Below are positions 15,903 through 24,664 of a stretch of DNA of 64,000 nucleotides, one piece after another; the stretch's first letter is position 1, and each line of letters opens with the position of its first letter. Position numbers and translations under genes: made by a program. The notes below the pieces were generated by a model. It saw nothing but the letters and a program-made list of their open reading frames with translations, was not told the origin of the DNA and searched no databases. This DNA is from DTYU01 sp040756575 (GTDB lineage: Bacteria > Bacillota > Desulfotomaculia > Desulfotomaculales > Ammonificaceae): positions 62,001 to 126,000 of the forward strand of contig JBFLYP010000003.1 in NCBI GenBank assembly GCA_040756575.1, in the 5' to 3' direction.

Positions 15903-17606
15903 TTATTTCACCAGCTTCCACCCGTTGACTTTGACGTCATACGGCATTCCCGGCGGGTAACGGCAGAACAGCTCTTTATTGTAAAGAAGGGAGACATCCA
16001 TATTGTTGACGACGCATTGCCGGCAATTGCCGGATCTCCGGCGGCCTCCCTGCTCGTTCTTGCCGATGCCCAAACCCCAGGTTGCCACCGCGCCGTCAAC
16101 GGTTGTACTTCCGCCTTTCACAACGAGGGTATCGCCGCACAGGACTACTCCCTCAACGGCGTTTGCTCCTTTTAAAACCGTATCCCTCAATGAAATAAGC
16201 CCCAGGACCGCGTTCCCCGCACCGGCATTCTCAAGTGCCGAATTATTTTTGAACTCAATTGAATCAGCCACTATGGTTACCCTGCCGTTATACATCCCGC
16301 TGATTCCCGCTGTGTTTATGACCGCTTTCCCGTCAACGAAGTAAACCCCGTTCATCTTTGCTAGGTCATCCCCGTCGAACCGTTTACCGCTGCTAAAGTA
16401 ATGCTGCGTACCATCGGTCTCGTAACTCTCGGCGAGCTTCTTATAGTAGGTCTTAAACTCCTCCACTTTCTTACTGTCAGTCGGGTCAATGCCCGCGGGG
16501 AAGTCCGGGATCTGGAGGTTTTGACGTTCGTGAAGAGTCCCGTCAATCGCCGCAGCTGTGCTCGCGTTAGTGCTGCTACCTATAAAGATATCGAGCAGGC
16601 CTCGGTTCTCATCAACGGAAGACGCCTCAATGTCGCCGTTTGCCCATACGTCGCCCTTCACCGCTAACCCGTCGCTCCCCCCTGTGTGGCCGAGGAGGGT
16701 CGCGCCGAGGCTTGTACCCAATATCGGCAGATTCAATCCGAGACCAAGAATTCCATTCACAACATTAAGAAGGGAGAGGCCGAGGTTCACACCCGGCAGC
16801 AGCGCTGTTATGTTGGCAAGTCCGCTTATATCGCCTAAGTAATAACCGCTCCCCGAAGCACCGTTATTACCGGTTTTGCTGTCGCTTGTATAACTGCGCG
16901 CCCGTACGTCCCCGCTGGTATAAACATTTCCATAAACCACAGCATCGGGCTCCGTTTTCCCGCTGCCTAACAGACTAATCCCCAAAAGCGATAGGTTTAC
17001 ATCGAGCACCTTAAATTCACCGGGCGTCCCGTAAGCGTCGATCAGTACCGTGCTCTTACCCCCGGGATCGCCGCCGAAAATGAGGTTCGTCGGGCGGTCT
17101 TTTTCGCCGATTATCGAGTGATCGCTGCCGATAATCAGTTGACCGTCATCCCCGCCAGCGACGTGCACCCCTCCCTCATTGGTGATTCCTTTGCCGCAAA
17201 TAAACGGATCATATGCTATATTTACCTCCGCTGACACGGTCTTGCGGGCGTTCCGGCAAACCCCGGTGCTGGTGATTTTAACCCCTACACCAGTCTCCCC
17301 GACCTGGGACCACGCGAGTGTGACTTCCTGCACGAAGCCGCCTGCAGAATCCCCCTCGATCTCATCAGCATAAACAACCTTGTTCGTGCTGCCGGGATAA
17401 AGCCAGAGCGGGTCCACCTTCAGTTTGGCGACCGCCCGCTCGATTCCGGCCTCTGCCGCGTACCGTGCCTGCGCTAAATTTAACTCACCGGTCGCCGCCT
17501 GTTTTGCATACGTCGTTACAACCATTGTTGCCATCCCGAGGAGGCCGAGCACAGACAGGACCATAACAACCATCAGAGCCGCCTGTCCACCCTGAGTATG
17601 CCGCAT
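15903..17606 (-). CDS. PilX-like type IV pilus assembly / cell-surface protein
   Basis: The 567-residue protein starts like PilX N-terminal domain proteins. A short polar leader (MRHTQGGQA) precedes one hydrophobic helix (ALMVVMVLSVLGLLGMATMVV) and the typical QARYAAEAGIERAVAKL segment. The long remainder is Gly/Asn/Ser-rich and looks like a beta-helical or adhesin-like surface domain. It has NEGGVHVAGGD, VVYGNVYTSGDV, VKGDVWANGDIEAS and VVKGGSTTVDGAVATWG repeats of the 'polymer-forming' kind, and a late CRQC pair. AAGGAGG precedes the ATG. It is separated from the main pilus cluster by tldD-pmbA-aroQ-pepP-efp. Confidence 0.72.
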   Translation of the reverse strand: MRHTQGGQAALMVVMVLSVLGLLGMATMVVTTYAKQAATGELNLAQARYAAEAGIERAVAKLKVDPLWLYPGSTNKVVYADEIEGDSAGGFVQEVTLAWSQVGETGVGVKITSTGVCRNARKTVSAEVNIAYDPFICGKGITNEGGVHVAGGDDGQLIIGSDHSIIGEKDRPTNLIFGGDPGGKSTVLIDAYGTPGEFKVLDVNLSLLGISLLGSGKTEPDAVVYGNVYTSGDVRARSYTSDSKTGNNGASGSGYYLGDISGLANITALLPGVNLGLSLLNVVNGILGLGLNLPILGTSLGATLLGHTGGSDGLAVKGDVWANGDIEASSVDENRGLLDIFIGSSTNASTAAAIDGTLHERQNLQIPDFPAGIDPTDSKKVEEFKTYYKKLAESYETDGTQHYFSSGKRFDGDDLAKMNGVYFVDGKAVINTAGISGMYNGRVTIVADSIEFKNNSALENAGAGNAVLGLISLRDTVLKGANAVEGVVLCGDTLVVKGGSTTVDGAVATWGLGIGKNEQGGRRRSGNCRQCVVNNMDVSLLYNKELFCRYPPGMPYDVKVNGWKLVK

Positions 17607-17704
17607 GGCGCTGCCTCCTTTCCCGACTCCGGAGCACGGCCGCAGCGATCCGGAGTCCGTTAGTTGTTGCTGCAGATACGATCCTAACGGTTTCGACGCG
17701 CCCT

Positions 17705-18262
17705 TTATGCCCTTTTGAGGTACTGTCCGCTGCGCGTGTCGACTTGGATAACGTCGCCTTCCTCCACAAAAAGCGGAACCTGAACCACAAGGCCGGTCTC
17801 CAGCTTAGCAGGTTTTGAGCCCCCGGTCGCCGTATCCCCCCTTATGCCGGGGGCGGTCTCGACCACCTGAAGTTCTACGGTATTCGGAAGCTCGATGCCG
17901 AGCACCTTATCCTGGTACATGAGAATAAAAATTTCCATGTTTTCCTTCAGGTACTTAACTGCTTCTTCCAGCTCCGCGGGCCCCAATACGACCTGTTCGA
18001 AGTTGTCCATGTCCATAAAATAATAATTGGTTCCGTCGTTATAAAGGTACTGCGATAACCGCCGGTCGAGGTGCGCCCGCGGTACCTTTTCACCGGCGTT
18101 GAAAGTCCGCTCAATAACCGCACCGGTCCGCAGATTCCGCAGTTTCGAGCGTACGAACGGCGACCCCTTCCCGGGTTTTACGTGGAGAAACTCTATTACC
18201 TGGTAAACATCGCCGTCGAGTTCGATCGTCAAACCGGTGCGAAAGTCGTTGGTAGAAATCAA
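17705..18262 (-). CDS. efp: Elongation factor P
   Basis: EF-P relieves ribosome stalling at polyproline. The 185 residues have three beta-barrel domains, starting ISTNDFRTGLTIELDGDVYQVIEFLHVKPGKGSPFVRSKLRNL. The lysine in the GKGSPF loop is the usual modification site. It ends with the conserved domain III KLETGLVVQVPLFVEEGDVIQVDTRSGQYLKRA. A GGAGGGGG lies before the ATG. It is 21 bases downstream of pepP, the standard Firmicute pairing. Confidence 0.97.
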   Translation of the reverse strand: MISTNDFRTGLTIELDGDVYQVIEFLHVKPGKGSPFVRSKLRNLRTGAVIERTFNAGEKVPRAHLDRRLSQYLYNDGTNYYFMDMDNFEQVVLGPAELEEAVKYLKENMEIFILMYQDKVLGIELPNTVELQVVETAPGIRGDTATGGSKPAKLETGLVVQVPLFVEEGDVIQVDTRSGQYLKRA

Positions 18263-18283
18263 ACCTTTCCCCCTCCTTCATCC

Positions 18284-19357
18284 CTATCCCACGCACAGCA
18301 GGCTGTTTTTCGGCGTCTTTGTAAGCACCTCAGCGCCGTCATCCGTCACCACTACCACGTCCTCGATCCGCACCCCTCCTTGTCCCGGCAGGTATACCCC
18401 CGGCTCGACGGTGATAACCATCCCCGGTTGGAGGGGTGTCCGTACCCCCTCGGCGAGGCGAGGTTCCTCGTGTACCGCAAGCCCCAGCCCGTGCCCCGTG
18501 CTGTGGGCGAATGCCCCTCCGAAACCATAGCTCTCCAACACGGAGCGCGCCGCCCTATCTATTTCACCCGCCTCTATTCCCGGGTGAACGGCTGCGATTG
18601 CGGCCTTCTGCGCCGCAAGCACCGCCCCGTACATTTTCTCCTGCCACGGCACGCTTCCCCCGACCGCAATCGTCCTGGTGAAATCCGAACAGTAGTGTTT
18701 GCAAACAGCGCCGCAGTCCACCACCACGAGATCCCCCTGCTGAACCTCCTTGTCCCCCGCCGCCCCGTGCGGCAGTGCAGACCGCCATCCGGAAGCGACG
18801 ATGAAATCGAAGGCCGCGCGCTGTGCGCCCCGGCGCCGAAGGGTAAACTCCAAATCAAGCGCCCAGTCGCGCTCCTTGACCCCCGGCCGCAAGAAGGGAA
18901 GACACGCCGCGAACGCTTCGTCCACCAGGCGGACCGCTTCCCTAATCAGGACTACCTCAGCCGGCTCCTTAATCATCCGGAGCTCCTCCACCAGGTCCAC
19001 AACCGGCACCAGCGTCACATCCTCAAGCGCTTCACTCAGCTTAACCCACTCTTCGTGGCTTACGCTTTTTGACTCGAGGCCGACCCTTCGGATGCCGCTT
19101 TCCACAATTGCCTGGCTGACACCGTCCGGCCACAGGCGCTTTGCTTCGAGTATCTCGATGCCCGGGCACTCCATTCGCGCCTGCTCTGTATAGCGACCGT
19201 CCGTTACCAGGATCACCCTTTTACTGTCAACCAGCAGAATACCGGCTGATCCGCTAAAACCGCTCAAATAGTACCTGTTTAAGCTGTTTACGACTAAAAG
19301 GCCTTCCAGCCCTGACGCTGCCGTTTTTGCACGGAGCCGACCTATTCTACTATCCAA
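18284..19357 (-). CDS. pepP: M24 family Xaa-Pro aminopeptidase
   Basis: A 357-residue cytoplasmic metallopeptidase that removes N-terminal residues before proline. It has a creatinase N-domain (LEGLLVVNSLNRYYLSGFSGSAGILLV) and a C-terminal pita-bread domain. The metal ligands are all visible: DLVVVDCGAVCKHYCSDFTRT (two Asp), STGHGLGLAVHEEPRL (His), VITVEPGVYLPG (Glu) and GVRIEDVVVV (Glu). The start is TTG with GGGGGG upstream. It lies between aroQ and efp, an order found in many Firmicutes. PepQ would be an alternative name. Confidence 0.92.
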   Translation of the reverse strand: MDSRIGRLRAKTAASGLEGLLVVNSLNRYYLSGFSGSAGILLVDSKRVILVTDGRYTEQARMECPGIEILEAKRLWPDGVSQAIVESGIRRVGLESKSVSHEEWVKLSEALEDVTLVPVVDLVEELRMIKEPAEVVLIREAVRLVDEAFAACLPFLRPGVKERDWALDLEFTLRRRGAQRAAFDFIVASGWRSALPHGAAGDKEVQQGDLVVVDCGAVCKHYCSDFTRTIAVGGSVPWQEKMYGAVLAAQKAAIAAVHPGIEAGEIDRAARSVLESYGFGGAFAHSTGHGLGLAVHEEPRLAEGVRTPLQPGMVITVEPGVYLPGQGGVRIEDVVVVTDDGAEVLTKTPKNSLLCVG

Positions 19358-19415
19358 TCGCCGGTTCCCCCCGGTCGCTGACGTGGCACCCTGTTAACAG
19401 CTTGCTGCCCGAATA

Positions 19416-19841
19416 TTACGTGAGAAGACTTACCGCGGCTCTCAAACCCAATAAGTAGCTTTGTATTCCAAAACCGGTTATCTGACCGGCGGCAACGGGG
19501 GCGATTACCGAATGCCGCCTGAATTCCTCCCGCGCATGAATGTTCGAAAGGTGCACCTCTACCGTCGGCAACCCGACCGCCGCTATTGCGTCACGTAGCG
19601 CTATACTGTAATGTGTAAATGCCCCCGGATTTATTACAATGGCATTCGCATCCGTTTGCTGCAGCCTGTCGATAAGTTCTCCTTCGTGATTCGACTGAAA
19701 AGACTCCACCGTTACCCCAATTTGATCTCCAAGTTCTTTCAGCGCAGCATCGATTTCTGCGAGGGTGACGGTTCCGTAAATCCCTGGCTCCCTCTTGCCT
19801 AACAGGTTCAGGTTGGCTCCGTGCAGTACGAGGATTTTCAC
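19416..19841 (-). CDS. aroQ: Type II 3-dehydroquinate dehydratase
   Basis: AroQ converts 3-dehydroquinate to 3-dehydroshikimate, the third shikimate step. The 141-residue length is normal. Motifs are LVLHGANLNLLGKREPGIYG at the start (the Tyr is catalytic), FQSNHEGELIDRLQ, VINPGAFTHYSIALRDAI and VEVHLSNIHAREEFRRHSVIAPVAAGQITGFG, which holds the catalytic His. The start is GTG and its SD GGAGG belongs to the end of composite repeat copy C. The other shikimate genes lie 14 kb away. Confidence 0.96.
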   Translation of the reverse strand: MKILVLHGANLNLLGKREPGIYGTVTLAEIDAALKELGDQIGVTVESFQSNHEGELIDRLQQTDANAIVINPGAFTHYSIALRDAIAAVGLPTVEVHLSNIHAREEFRRHSVIAPVAAGQITGFGIQSYLLGLRAAVSLLT

Positions 19842-19850
19842 AGTGTATGT

Positions 19851-20100
19851 CCTCCGAGAATACGTTCTTCTTCCGTGGGGTGCAGCGATGGGCTTCGCAT
19901 TACTGCGAACCGAGAGGTGGGATGTGGGAGGTTAGAGGTGAGATTTCTCTTAAATTCGCATAGCGAATTTCTACCAGAATCCCACTTCCAACCTCGCACC
20001 TCTCACTTCCCAATTGCTCGCTCCTCGCCGCGTTCCGTTTATGTTACACTACCGCATCTAAGTAACACGCTTACGGGTCTATACTTCCATTTCCGGTAGC
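19851..20100 (-). repeat. Composite intra-operon repeat, copy C (pmbA/aroQ)
   Basis: The plus strand begins CCTCCGAGAATACGTTC and TTCCGTGGGGTGCAGCGATG, continues through GTGGGATGTGGGAGGTTAG, and has an AAATTCGC-ATA-GCGAATTT palindrome. Then follow CCCACTTCCAACCTCGC and CTCACTTCCCAATTGCTCGC, then CGCGTTCCGTTTATG and GCATCTAAGTAAC. The left arm and the C-rich right arm are imperfect inverted repeats of about 30 bases, so the RNA should fold into a long hairpin. Its downstream end supplies the aroQ SD. Confidence 0.85.
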
Positions 20101-20136
20101 GCGACTTTATCGTCGTAAACAGCTCTCCTAAAGCCG

Positions 20137-21480
20137 TCAGTGACCGCTTATTCTCAACGCCTCAACCCGAAATGTGGGTGCACCCCGGCCGCCGAAAAAA
20201 CGAATATCATTCGCCACCGCATCGATACTTTTCAGCAGCTCCAGCATGTTCCCCGCGATTACGACACCGCGTACCGGTTGCGTGAGAACGCCTTGGTCGA
20301 TCCACATCCCGGCCGCCCCGACCGAAAAGTCCCCGGAAATCGGGTTGGCGGTGTGCATACCCATTACTTCCATCACGTACAGGCCTTCTTCGACCTCCCG
20401 TATCAGCTCTTCCGGAGAAAGCTGGCCGGGTTCGAGATAAAAATTGGTATGGCCAACCCCCGGAGTGCACTTAAAAGAGGCCCTGGTCGCGTTCCCGGTC
20501 GATGTACAACCCTCCTTGGCGGCGGTGTATGTATTGTACAGGTACCCTTGCAGTACGCCGTCTTTCACCAATACCGTCTTCTGTGTAAGAACACCTTCAC
20601 CGTCAAAAGGCGCCGTCCGGACGCCGTCGGTATACGTCCCGTCATCTATGAGCGTAAAACCGCCGCCGGCCACCTTTTCACCGATCTTCCCCGCAAAAAG
20701 GGATCTTCCCCGCTGGACCGCTTCTGCAGTTAGCGCAGGTGCTAATAAACCGATGATATCGGCCGCCACATAAGGATCAAAAACAACCGGTACGCTGCAC
20801 GTTTTTATAGTCCGGGCTCCAAGCAACCCCACCGCACGCCCGGCCGCTTCCTTACCCAATGTTTCGGGATTCAGCCTACTGTAACGCCGACCGTACCAGA
20901 GCGCGTATCCGGTTTCGCTTTGTCCGTCCTGCTCTGCAGCCAGACTGATGTACAGCCCGCAGACAGCCGACCGGTATGACGCCGAAATTCCCAGCGAGTT
21001 AGCAATGGCCACCTTACTGATACCTTCCTGGTACGTCGAATTTTCGATGACCTTCACCCGGCGGTCGAAACCAAGCGCTGCCTCCTCCATCCGGAGAGCA
21101 AGAGCAATTTTATCTTCCACAGGTGTCGCAGTGATCGTATCATCCAAGAGCTCGAGCGCAGGATAACCGCCCTGGGGGACCGGCAGACGCTGGTATTCGT
21201 CTTCAGCAGTATAATCCGCTGCAGACGTCGCCCTGTTCAGAGTATCATTTATCCCTTCCCGAGAAATATCGGTCCCAAAAGCAAAGCCGACACGTTTTCC
21301 TTTGAAAACCCTTATCCCAATCCCCCGGTCTTCAGCCTGTTTCAGCGTTTCCACCTTACGATGGCGTACCTCAATGCTGAGTTCGCTGCCTTTACTTGCA
21401 AAGGCTTCCACAGCGTCCGCACCCCTCAGCATCCCCTGCTTAACCGCAGATTCCACCACCGCAAGAAGTTCTTCCGCCAA
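20137..21480 (-). CDS. pmbA: TldD/PmbA family protein, PmbA-like subunit
   Basis: The 447-residue product is the non-catalytic partner type of the TldD/PmbA (TldE) metalloprotease pair. It shows GIGIRVFKGKRVGFAFGTDISREG near residue 50, the central VVFDPYVAADIIGLLAPALTAEAVQRGRSLF, and the C-terminal SGDFSVGAAGMWIDQGVLTQPVRGVVIAGN. It has no HExxxH. It starts at TTG with GGAGG eight bases upstream. It follows tldD by 262 bases of repeat-containing DNA. The pair digests linear peptides and is linked elsewhere to maturation of modified peptides; no such substrate gene is seen here. Confidence 0.9.
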   Translation of the reverse strand: MAEELLAVVESAVKQGMLRGADAVEAFASKGSELSIEVRHRKVETLKQAEDRGIGIRVFKGKRVGFAFGTDISREGINDTLNRATSAADYTAEDEYQRLPVPQGGYPALELLDDTITATPVEDKIALALRMEEAALGFDRRVKVIENSTYQEGISKVAIANSLGISASYRSAVCGLYISLAAEQDGQSETGYALWYGRRYSRLNPETLGKEAAGRAVGLLGARTIKTCSVPVVFDPYVAADIIGLLAPALTAEAVQRGRSLFAGKIGEKVAGGGFTLIDDGTYTDGVRTAPFDGEGVLTQKTVLVKDGVLQGYLYNTYTAAKEGCTSTGNATRASFKCTPGVGHTNFYLEPGQLSPEELIREVEEGLYVMEVMGMHTANPISGDFSVGAAGMWIDQGVLTQPVRGVVIAGNMLELLKSIDAVANDIRFFGGRGAPTFRVEALRISGH

Positions 21481-21496
21481 CCCAACCGCCTCCGTA

Positions 21497-21662
21497 TCCG
21501 TTCAACGTTAGGCTTAAACTGATGGACCTCCGGGGTCCGTTCAACGTTCGAGCTCAAACTGATGGACTTTTAGGGTCCGTTAAGGTTTAATATCAAAACT
21601 CCCAAGCAGCAATTCCCGCAACCGCATTTCGACTTCGAACCTTGAACCTTGAACCTTGAACC
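21497..21662. repeat. Tandem 39-40 bp repeats and a CTTGAAC microrepeat
   Basis: Between tldD and pmbA, the unit TCCGTTCAACGTT...AAACTGATGGAC occurs at 21497 and 21536, with a decayed third copy from 21576. The period is 39-40 bases. A CTTGAAC heptamer follows, repeated about three times (21640-21662). A GAACCTTGAACC also occurs at 28878-28889 between pilC and the pilin gene. Confidence 0.8.
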
Positions 21663-21742
21663 GGCCCTAAAACCTACCCCCACTTTTACAATGTCGAACA
21701 TAGAACGCAGAATGGACCTCAAAGATTCATCAGCCTAAGCTC

Positions 21743-23119
21743 TTACCTCCCCGTCCCCCCGACGATCAACTCCGGAACGAGCAAGGTCGGTTGCGCATCG
21801 CTTACCGGTACCCCCTGCCCGTCCTTGCCGCAGGTCCCGATGGTAAACCCGAGATCCCTTCCAACAAGCGCCACCTTTTTCAGCACTTCGGGACCGTTGC
21901 CGGTAAGTGTAGCGCCGCGGACTAACGGACCTACATCCCCGTCTTCGATCAGGTACCCTTCAGCCACTTCAAAAACGAAGTCCCCGTTTGTAGTGTTTAC
22001 CTGACCCCCGCCCATTTTCCGGACTAAAAAGCCGCTCCCCGCCTCGCGGATAATCTCCTCGGGGGGAGTCTTCCCCGAGGCTATGTAAGTATTGGCCATC
22101 CGCGGGATAGGCTTGTGCTGATACGACTCGCGCCGCCCGTGCCCGTTAGACTCCTTTTTTTCCTGCCGGGCGGTCTTCCGGTCGTAAAGGAAATCGTTCA
22201 GGTACCCATTCCTGATAAGCACCACCGGGCGCGCTTTTACCCCCTCATCGTCAAACCGGTAGGAACCGTATTTCCCCGGAAGAGTGGCGTCGTCGATTAC
22301 AGTAATCAGCTCTGAGGCCACCGGTTGACCCTTTTCCACGCCATAGACCGACAGTCCTTTTTGCACAAGGTCCGCTTCCAACCCGTGTCCGCAAGCTTCA
22401 TGGACCATTGTACCGCCCGCCTCTCCTGCCAGGACCACGGTCATCTTGCCGGCAGGTGCCGGCGCCGCATTAACAAGTGCCGCTGCACGGCGCGCGGCAA
22501 CCTTTGCTAAATCTTCAGGGGTCCGCTCACTGAACGCCTTTGTAAAACCGGCGGTGCTCCCCAGGGCTTCAAAACCGGTCTGAATCACCGCTCCTTCCGC
22601 CGCCACCACATTAACCGTAAACCGCAGCCGTGACCTCTCTTCTTCAACGAATGCCCCTTCACTATTTGCGATCGTTACTCTCTGCGTCAAGTCTCCGTAG
22701 CCCGCCAACACCTGTCTTACCGCCGGATCCGTCGCCCGCGCCGTTCTATCGGCGGTCATTACCGCCTCCACCTTCTGCTCAAGCGGCACGTCGTCCACAT
22801 TACTTACCTGAGCCTTTTCTTGCTGCCTGAGCTGCCTGGATTCAACCCTATCTCCATGAGTGACTGCGCGCGAGGCCGTTTCCGCAGCATTCAGCAACCC
22901 TCTCTTGCTGAGGTCATTGGTGTAAACGTAAGCCGCCGTTTCTCCGGACAAGACGCGAATCCCCGCACCGCTGTCGATTCCCGACTCCACCCGTTCCACC
23001 CGGCCGTCCTCGAGGCTGATCAGTGTGCTCTGACGTTCCTCGACAAAGACATCCGCAAACGCCCCCCCTTTTTGGAGAGCAGTGTCCAAAACTTCCTTTA
23101 ACACGTTTTCGTCAAACAA
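21743..23119 (-). CDS. tldD: Metalloprotease TldD
   Basis: TldD is the catalytic subunit of the TldD/PmbA peptidase. The zinc motif is clear in GGTMVHEACGHGLEADLV around residues 230-247. Other family blocks are GIDSGAGIRVLSGETAAYVYTNDLS, TLPGKYGSYRFDDEGVKARPVVLIRNG, the HGRRESYQHKPIPRMANTYIASG segment, and a C-terminal GPLVRGATLTGNGPEVLKKV. The 458-residue length is normal. The start is TTG with AAGGGGTG upstream. It is followed by the partner gene pmbA. Confidence 0.94.
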   Translation of the reverse strand: MFDENVLKEVLDTALQKGGAFADVFVEERQSTLISLEDGRVERVESGIDSGAGIRVLSGETAAYVYTNDLSKRGLLNAAETASRAVTHGDRVESRQLRQQEKAQVSNVDDVPLEQKVEAVMTADRTARATDPAVRQVLAGYGDLTQRVTIANSEGAFVEEERSRLRFTVNVVAAEGAVIQTGFEALGSTAGFTKAFSERTPEDLAKVAARRAAALVNAAPAPAGKMTVVLAGEAGGTMVHEACGHGLEADLVQKGLSVYGVEKGQPVASELITVIDDATLPGKYGSYRFDDEGVKARPVVLIRNGYLNDFLYDRKTARQEKKESNGHGRRESYQHKPIPRMANTYIASGKTPPEEIIREAGSGFLVRKMGGGQVNTTNGDFVFEVAEGYLIEDGDVGPLVRGATLTGNGPEVLKKVALVGRDLGFTIGTCGKDGQGVPVSDAQPTLLVPELIVGGTGR

Positions 23120-23425
23120 GTGAACACCCCTTCCGGCTGAGGCCGCGGTCGCAGGTACTATCTTTTTACTCTATCTTTCCCGGTTTTCCTCCTCAGCATT
23201 TTCATTCCATAGCTGTTTTCAAAGAAGTCTGGGCCGGTTTTCACAAACGCCGTTACAAGGACTCCCTTATAGGGTAACGCTTCACCTTCAGCCGGAGAAA
23301 AGCTCATTCCTGCCCCGTTCCGCTTCCCCCGGCCGCATGTGCTCCGCCCGCGGGTGAATCCGCAGGCGCGCCGGCCCATTTCCGCCGCCAGGCCGGTCAT
23401 CCTGCCGGGGTAAGGCTCAGTTGCT
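23120..23425. other. Intergenic region between pilO and tldD
   Basis: About 306 bases without a supported gene. An 80-codon minus-strand frame is present but is rich in Arg and Gly and has no recognisable features. I see no clear terminator or promoter. Confidence 0.5.
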
Positions 23426-24097
23426 TTAATCCCCCGGATAAGGCGATCTTATTCCCTTTACCAGGTAAGCATTTTCCCGGCCCACCGCCCATTTCGCAAG
23501 GGCGTCGAGTTTCATCTTATTTTCCGCCGTAGGTGCCGCGTATAACGTTATGTTAAAGTCCGCCTGCACCCGCCCGTCAGCCAGGAGGGAAGAAGCATCT
23601 GGATCTCGCGCCCGTACCAGCGACTTAACGGTCAATTTGTGGATTTCTGAGACGTTTGTCAGGTTTTCCATCTTTTTAATAAATTCAAGCACCTGTCTGT
23701 AGTCCCCCTGGACCGTAAACTGAAAAGGCAGCTCAAGGCAGTGTTCCTTCTGCACCGGCGCGGCGGGCTGCAGGAGGGTAACCGCTATGTTCCTGCGCGC
23801 CGCCTCAAGGCCGATGTCTACGAAGATAAGCCCGTCTCTCAGGTCTGTGTCAAAACTTGCTGATAGAGCTTCGATCTCTTTTTCAGCCTCCTTTAACGCT
23901 GCTTTCTCACGTTTAAGAGAACCGGCGATATGTTGGCTTTTTTCCAGGCGGGCGGCGGCAAGGCGCAGCTCCTCGCGCGCGTCCCGTGCATCCTGGATCT
24001 GCGGCGCCAAGATATATATCCAGAAACAGTAAATAAACGCTGCGACGCCTGTTACTACTAAAAATGCCTGCATCTGCGGGCTCAGTTTCCGCCACAC
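23426..24097 (-). CDS. pilO: Type IV pilus assembly protein PilO
   Basis: An inner-membrane alignment subcomplex protein that pairs with PilN. The 223 residues have an N-terminal membrane helix (MQAFLVVTGVAAFIYCFWIYIL), then a coiled coil of about 70 residues (AREELRLAAARLEKSQHIAGSLKREKAALKEAEKEIEALSASF), then a ferredoxin-like domain with LPFQFTVQGDYRQVLEFIKKMENLTNVSEIHKL. The start is GTG, three bases after the pilN stop. It is the last gene of the pilM-N-O set; no pilP or pilQ follows, as expected for a cell without an outer membrane. Confidence 0.88.
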   Translation of the reverse strand: MWRKLSPQMQAFLVVTGVAAFIYCFWIYILAPQIQDARDAREELRLAAARLEKSQHIAGSLKREKAALKEAEKEIEALSASFDTDLRDGLIFVDIGLEAARRNIAVTLLQPAAPVQKEHCLELPFQFTVQGDYRQVLEFIKKMENLTNVSEIHKLTVKSLVRARDPDASSLLADGRVQADFNITLYAAPTAENKMKLDALAKWAVGRENAYLVKGIRSPYPGD

Positions 24098-24100
24098 CGC

Positions 24101-24664
24101 TTACCGCCCCCCGTCACTGATATACGCGTCAACGGTAAAGACCGTCACGGCCACCGGTGTTTCCTGTTTCAGCTCCTTTAACGTCACACCGTTTAAATAC
24201 GGAAGCCCGGAAAGGTTATTGATATATACGCCCACCGAGGCCAGGGAACCGGTAGCTCCTTCGATAACGACGTGTACAGGATCCCCTACTTTCGGTTGCG
24301 CCATATCTACACTCATCAGCCACATATCCACAGGTAGCAGGCGGTTCAAATCTTTGAAAAAATGGTAATAGGTTTTACGATTTTCCGTAATTTGCCGCCA
24401 CGCGGCAGCACGGTTTTTAAGGAGCGCGGTTTTACTCTGAAGCGCTTCCACCTGTTGGATTTCAGGTTCAAGAGCGGCTAATTCATGCTTTATTTCGGTT
24501 ACTTTCGCCCTTGCACTGTATATGTAAAAAGCGAACCCGATATAGACCAGGCACAGCAAGCCGGCGACACACACGAAAACCACGATCACCGGGGGCCTGC
24601 GTGGTGCTTCGCCCAACTCGGCTCTCGAAACAAGTTCCGGCGGAAGGAGGTTGACTTTATACAT
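24101..24664 (-). CDS. pilN: Type IV pilus assembly protein PilN
   Basis: The 187-residue protein has the PilN start YKVNLLPPELVSR, the cytoplasmic motif that binds PilM. A membrane helix follows (VIVVFVCVAGLLCLVYIGFAFYIY), then a coiled coil (KHELAALEPEIQQVEALQSKTALLKNRAAAW) and a C-terminal domain with VHVVIEGATGSLASVGVYINNLSGLPYLNGVTLKEL. Its ATG overlaps the pilM stop (TGATG), showing coupled translation. Confidence 0.9.
   Translation of the reverse strand: MYKVNLLPPELVSRAELGEAPRRPPVIVVFVCVAGLLCLVYIGFAFYIYSARAKVTEIKHELAALEPEIQQVEALQSKTALLKNRAAAWRQITENRKTYYHFFKDLNRLLPVDMWLMSVDMAQPKVGDPVHVVIEGATGSLASVGVYINNLSGLPYLNGVTLKELKQETPVAVTVFTVDAYISDGGR

Noticed and set aside
15903..17606. PilX-like gene as a frameshifted pseudogene because the tail (RRRSGNCRQCVV) looks odd
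   Set aside because: The frame continues to a plausible ending and a terminator; there is no second frame with a better continuation.
18071..19072. 333-codon plus-strand open frame
   Set aside because: It is antisense to efp and pepP, rich in Arg, Pro and His as expected for a shadow frame, and matches nothing known to me.
23158..23400. 80-codon minus-strand frame between pilO and tldD
   Set aside because: Composition is Arg/Gly/Lys-rich with no recognisable pattern, and no clear SD.
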